Shown one piece after another: positions 60,790-64,000 of a stretch of 64,000 nt of DNA. Made by a program: the position numbers and the translations under genes. Source of the DNA: Oscillospiraceae bacterium (lineage in GTDB: Bacteria > Bacillota > Clostridia > Saccharofermentanales > Saccharofermentanaceae); contig SVIZ01000013.1 of assembly GCA_015069205.1 (NCBI GenBank), forward strand, positions 1-64,000, written 5' to 3'. The stretch's first letter is position 1; the number at the start of each line of letters is the position of its first letter. The notes beneath the pieces were generated by a model that did not search any database, was not told the DNA's origin, and was given only the letters and a program-made list of their open reading frames with translations.

Positions 60790-61200
60790 TCAGCTTTCCT
60801 TTGCAGCCAGCTCAGCGATAGTGTACTTCTGAAAGAATTTCTGCATCTCTTCGCTGAATTCCTTCCACATGGGGAGTGTGACACATGAAGCGACGCGGTC
60901 GCACTTGGGCGCGTTGGGATCCATGCATGCTACGACGTAGAAGTCGTTCTCAGTAACGGAGATGATGTCCCATGCCGTGATCTCATTGGGATCGCGCGCG
61001 AGCTTGTAGCCGCCGTTCTTGCCGCGGAGGCCCTTAACGAGGTTGTTCTGGACGAGCATCTTTATGATGGATTCAAGATATTTCTCGGAAAGGCCCTGTC
61101 TTTCGGCGATGCCGCTTAACGTGACATAAGAATCCTTGCCGGACTTAGCGATGTCGATCATTACGCGGAGTGCGTAACGTCCTTTTGTAGATACAACCAT
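60790..61200 (-). CDS. Rrf2-family regulator, IscR-like
   Basis: This 136-residue regulator has a winged helix (about residues 1-80; STKGRYALRVMIDIA, LSEKYLESIIKMLVQNNLV) and three late cysteines in ACMDPNAPKCDRVASC that fit the iron-sulfur ligand region of IscR-type sensors. It likely senses iron-sulfur supply or redox stress. ATG 61200 has GGAGG 7 bases upstream on the minus strand; the longer frame adds 7 residues. No iron-sulfur assembly gene is adjacent in this window. Confidence 0.88.
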   Translation of the reverse strand: MVVSTKGRYALRVMIDIAKSGKDSYVTLSGIAERQGLSEKYLESIIKMLVQNNLVKGLRGKNGGYKLARDPNEITAWDIISVTENDFYVVACMDPNAPKCDRVASCVTLPMWKEFSEEMQKFFQKYTIAELAAKES

Positions 61201-61226
61201 TTTGAATCCTCCATAGGTCAATAAAG

Positions 61227-61264
61227 CACTAACCTATTATAGTGAAGGGAATAAAGGAATTAAA
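61227..61264 (-). promoter_or_regulatory. Promoter and possible self-operator of the Rrf2 gene
   Basis: On the minus strand TATAAT lies at 61236-61241, with TTTAAT 17 bases upstream (61259-61264). CACTA and TAGTG (61227-61244) form an inverted repeat over the -10. A further inverted repeat TTGAACA/TGTTCAA lies at 61281-61308. Autoregulation is likely for this family. Confidence 0.45.
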
Positions 61265-61411
61265 GAGTTTTCAGACAAAGTTGAACATAAAAAGAATATC
61301 TTGTTCAAGAACACAACAAAAAACCAAAAAAGTAGGTCTTTAACAATGTTACCGGGGCTTCGAAAAGGCTCCGGAATGGCGCTGTAGAATCATCGGAGAA
61401 GACCCCACGGA

Positions 61412-62758
61412 TTACTTTATAGGCTGGATGAACTCATTGTCCTTATACATCGGCCAGGGAGCCTTGCCCGTCTTGGCAAACTCACCCCAGAGTTCCCTGA
61501 TCTTCTCACCGACACGGCGTGAGACGGGATCTTCGACTTTGCAATACGGAGCGGACTTGTCCAGCATGACCGGAACGTCGCTTGCGTGAAAGCACCCGGC
61601 GCCGCGCTTTTCGATGTCGGGTGTCATATAGACATATTCATAGACCCAGGAAGGTCCCTTGATATTGCGTGCAACGTCACGTGAAGGTTCAACGTAGTAG
61701 AACGAAGTGAAGTCATCTGACATCTTGCGGCGAGCACCCGGACCCGGTCTGAACTTAAACTTGAACCAGTATGCAGCAAGCGGAAGGGCAGCGGTCGGGA
61801 TGTTGCATATGAAAGCATCGCCTTCCTGAGCGCATGTTCCGATAATGACCGGCTTTTTGGACTCTTTGGCAAGATCTGCCGGCCAGCCTTTTATTACCTC
61901 TCCGTCAATGACAGGTGAGAAAGCACAGTTTGAATTGCCTTCGCGGAATACGAATTCACGAAGCTTCTTGTTTGCTTCGTGGATCTTCCATTTAGGCAGA
62001 TCTTTTAATTTATAAAGCTCGTTCTCCTTAACCTCAAGGTATCCGAGATATTTACGTGTGAGATGCTCACTCTGCTGCTCTGTCCAGAAAGATTTGGCGC
62101 ATGGTGACATTAAGATCGCCTTGTCGAACAGGAGTTTTGCTTCGGGCATGCCGAGCAGCGCAAGGATGCATGCGGCGCCTGCGGACTGTCCGAAGACGGT
62201 AACGTTATCGGCATCTCCGCCGAAGCGGTGAATGTTATTACGGATGAACTTGAGCGCAGCCATCTGGTCAAAAAGGCCGTTGCTCTTGTCAAAGTTCTTG
62301 TCGAGGAAATTGAGATTTAAGAATCCTTCAAGATTTAAGCGGTAGTTGAAGCTTACGACGACGGTCTTTGAGTCGATAGCGACCTTGGCCATGTCGTAGT
62401 AAAGCTCTTCAGAATCTTCAGTTACCTTACCGCATCCGCCGTTAGCATAAGAGCCGCCGTAGAACCACACCATGACAGGTGATCCGTATTCCAATCCCTT
62501 AGGCACGAAAATATTAAGGTAGAGACAATCCTTGCCGTCAGCCTGAATGGTGGACCTTCCGCGTCCCTGAACAGGGCTTATAGGGGCCTTGGTGGCATCC
62601 AGAACGCCTTCCCAGGACTCGGGCGGAAGAGGATGCTTAAAAGCAAGGTCGCCTACAGGAGGCAATGCAAACGGGATTCCGAGGTATTCCTCACATCCGT
62701 CTTTGACGATGCCTCTTACAAGTCCGTATTCGGTTGTGACCGTTCTTGAGTATTCCAT
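61412..62758 (-). CDS. Type B carboxylesterase
   Basis: This 448-residue protein has the carboxylesterase type B pattern: GIPFALPPVGDLAF near the start, DCLYLNIFVP, VMVWFYGGSYANGG for the oxyanion hole, the nucleophile in VFGQSAGAA, the acid region AQEGDAF and the late His in CFHASDVP. It has no signal peptide and is somewhat shorter than the usual 490-550 residues. It should hydrolyse esters of small alcohols or acids in the cytosol. Confidence 0.88.
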   Translation of the reverse strand: MEYSRTVTTEYGLVRGIVKDGCEEYLGIPFALPPVGDLAFKHPLPPESWEGVLDATKAPISPVQGRGRSTIQADGKDCLYLNIFVPKGLEYGSPVMVWFYGGSYANGGCGKVTEDSEELYYDMAKVAIDSKTVVVSFNYRLNLEGFLNLNFLDKNFDKSNGLFDQMAALKFIRNNIHRFGGDADNVTVFGQSAGAACILALLGMPEAKLLFDKAILMSPCAKSFWTEQQSEHLTRKYLGYLEVKENELYKLKDLPKWKIHEANKKLREFVFREGNSNCAFSPVIDGEVIKGWPADLAKESKKPVIIGTCAQEGDAFICNIPTAALPLAAYWFKFKFRPGPGARRKMSDDFTSFYYVEPSRDVARNIKGPSWVYEYVYMTPDIEKRGAGCFHASDVPVMLDKSAPYCKVEDPVSRRVGEKIRELWGEFAKTGKAPWPMYKDNEFIQPIK

Positions 62759-62815
62759 AAAGAAATTTTACACGGCTGAAGAGCGGGGTGCAACACACTC
62801 ACGGTCAATAAACCA

Positions 62816-63781
62816 TTAAGTTACGTTAATTACGACCAGCTCCGGAAAGTTATTGATCCTGACAGGTGCAACGCTGTTGCCGAGGCCGCGGCTTACGATG
62901 AGCGTCATGGAGCCATAAGAATGCATGCCCTCATAAAGTTCAGGGAAGAAAGTAAAGTCAGGTGACAGCATACCGCCCTTGCCCGGGATGATTATCTGTC
63001 CGCCGTGCACGTGTCCTGTCAGCACGAGATCTGCGCCTAAAGACTGATAGAGTGAGACATAATCAGGTTCGTGCGCAAGCATTACTACAGGCTTCTCATC
63101 AGTAAAAGCAGGGTAGGCGTCAAACGATTCTAGTGATGAATCGGCGATGCCTGCAAGATTGTATTCACCCATATCGACGTAAGTGTCATCTAAGAATATG
63201 ACGCCCGATGCACGCATGTCATCGTAGAACTTATCAAGTTTATCACCTTGCAGCCTGTTCTCATGGTTGCCCGTGACATAGTAAACGGGAGCTATCTTTA
63301 CCGCACCTTCGATGAAGTCCATCGCAATGGAATAAGATGTGTGCGTTGAATCAACGATGTCGCCTGTAACAACAATGATGTCAGGATCTATAGCTTCAAT
63401 TTGGTCCAGCAAAACGGACTGTCTAATTCCAAAGAACTGGTTGTGAAGATCTGACACCTGAACGATCTTTATGTCGTCAGACAAACCCAGATCAACATCG
63501 TAACTGCTTGTCTTAAGAGAATAGTTCTGAACAAGGCAGAACGCGCATAAGACGACTTCCAATGCCATGAGCACGGGAACCACGAAGAACTTCGGTTTCA
63601 GTGTCTTGTGGTGGAAGAGCCGCATGCCGAGAAACGCACCTGTGGAACCGCCGATCCACGCCCAGAACAGCAATGTCCTTTCGGGAATCCTCCGCGCGCC
63701 TTTTTTCGCGTAAGACTTGTCCATTCCGTAAAGAATGAACGCTGCAAGATTAACTAAGATCAGGTAATAGACGAGGATCAC
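62816..63781 (-). CDS. DUF1294 - metallophosphoesterase fusion protein
   Basis: This protein of about 321 residues joins an N-terminal DUF1294 membrane region (about 1-75; FILYGMDKSYAKKGARRIPERTLL, GGSTGAFLGMRLFHHKT) to a calcineurin-like phosphoesterase of the YkuE type (about 105-321; VSDLHN, TGDIVDS, TGNHEN, LAHEPDY, LTGHVHGGQ). All metal motifs are kept. GTG 63781 is favoured because GAGG lies 6 bases upstream, right after the preceding stop; ATG 63811 would overlap that gene by 29 bases. The enzyme may act on lipid phosphates or nucleotides at the membrane. Confidence 0.82.
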   Translation of the reverse strand: MILVYYLILVNLAAFILYGMDKSYAKKGARRIPERTLLFWAWIGGSTGAFLGMRLFHHKTLKPKFFVVPVLMALEVVLCAFCLVQNYSLKTSSYDVDLGLSDDIKIVQVSDLHNQFFGIRQSVLLDQIEAIDPDIIVVTGDIVDSTHTSYSIAMDFIEGAVKIAPVYYVTGNHENRLQGDKLDKFYDDMRASGVIFLDDTYVDMGEYNLAGIADSSLESFDAYPAFTDEKPVVMLAHEPDYVSLYQSLGADLVLTGHVHGGQIIIPGKGGMLSPDFTFFPELYEGMHSYGSMTLIVSRGLGNSVAPVRINNFPELVVINVT

Positions 63782-63782
63782 G

Positions 63783-63998
63783 TCAAGCCTCAGAAGGCGA
63801 TATGACGCCATAAGCCTCGCAGAGATCTTCAGTGAGATCTGTATCTTCGCTGAGGCATCTGATGATCAGCACGGTATTTCCCTTAAGATAGACACCTGCA
63901 AGAGATACACGTGTTGAGGTGCTTTCAACATATGAGATATAGTAGGAATAACCCTTCTCATCACCTTTTTCACCGCCGCCGGCAAATGCTTTTCCATA
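63783..63998 (-). CDS. C-terminal part of a cut-off gene, hypothetical
   Basis: An open frame of 71 residues on the minus strand enters from the right edge and stops at 63783-63785. It begins YGKAFAGGGEKGDEKGYSYY and contains STRVSLAGVYLKGNTVLIIRC, a strand-rich composition typical of a folded domain end. It ends just before the favoured GTG start of the phosphoesterase gene, so the two are probably one operon. The family is not recognised from this piece. Confidence 0.65.
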   Translation of the reverse strand, partial: YGKAFAGGGEKGDEKGYSYYISYVESTSTRVSLAGVYLKGNTVLIIRCLSEDTDLTEDLCEAYGVISPSEA

Positions 63999-64000
63999 CT

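Overview
The window reads as chromosome of an anaerobic, carbohydrate-using member of the Clostridia (rumen or gut type Firmicutes). This is inferred from the strong GGAGG-type ribosome sites, the many lipobox lipoproteins, the fused FeoA-FeoB, the YesM/YesN two-component pair and the ChvE/MmsA-type sugar ABC system. No rRNA, tRNA, phage gene or transposase was seen. The species cannot be fixed from the sequence alone.

Layout. 1-8.4 kb: small and hypothetical genes, including a flavodoxin-fold reductase, a DUF4143 AAA ATPase followed by a SAP-domain protein, several lipoproteins and a DUF6056-like membrane protein. 8.4-15.6 kb: D-lactate dehydrogenase, a GGDEF-EAL protein, and an AraC regulator divergent from a three-gene ABC-2 type exporter. 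16-18.4 kb: a TetR regulator with its own palindromic operator and two alpha/beta hydrolases. 18.5-24.7 kb: a CstA-type transporter, a 5'-nucleotidase-like protein with a damaged metal site, a DUF3267 protease-like protein, a lipoprotein and a GH43 glycosidase. 25-29 kb: a hairpin array in front of a PD-(D/E)XK-like nuclease, then feoAB and a FeoB-associated Cys-rich peptide. 29-34 kb: a processive glycosyltransferase, macro-domain and vWA proteins, and a DUF2130 protein. 34.4-45.4 kb: the most coherent block, a sugar-sensing and uptake locus (membrane-anchored binding protein, YesM-type kinase, YesN-type regulator, binding lipoprotein, ChvE-like binding protein, ABC ATPase and two permeases). 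45.5-47.9 kb: a protein with two cyclic-nucleotide-binding domains next to a class III nucleotide cyclase. 48-53 kb: an AGCS symporter, a lipoprotein and DUF6273 lipoproteins. 53.5-59 kb: a Bat-like operon (MoxR, DUF58, two vWA proteins and a TPR protein with a Pro/Thr tail). 59-64 kb: lipase, Rrf2 regulator, carboxylesterase, a DUF1294-metallophosphoesterase fusion and a cut-off gene.

The most unusual content is between the genes. A 39-bp hairpin element (about 10-bp arms, 15-base loop) occurs twelve times. It forms two five-copy arrays in which successive copies start exactly 73 bp apart (25116-25446 and 39529-39860), and a diverged pair lies at 15651-15870. The arms change in compensating pairs, so the structure and not the sequence is conserved. 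A second family is a MITE-like element of about 170 bp with nested inverted repeats: two full copies in opposite orientation at 7061-7236 and 60504-60672, and a tandem pair of short deletion forms at 53100-53214. Two further unrelated hairpin doublets (32721-32830, period 64; 50782-50892, period 63) have a similar build. All the periods are close to whole numbers of DNA turns. No gene in the window clearly mobilises these repeats. The PD-(D/E)XK-like protein directly behind the first array is the only candidate partner visible.
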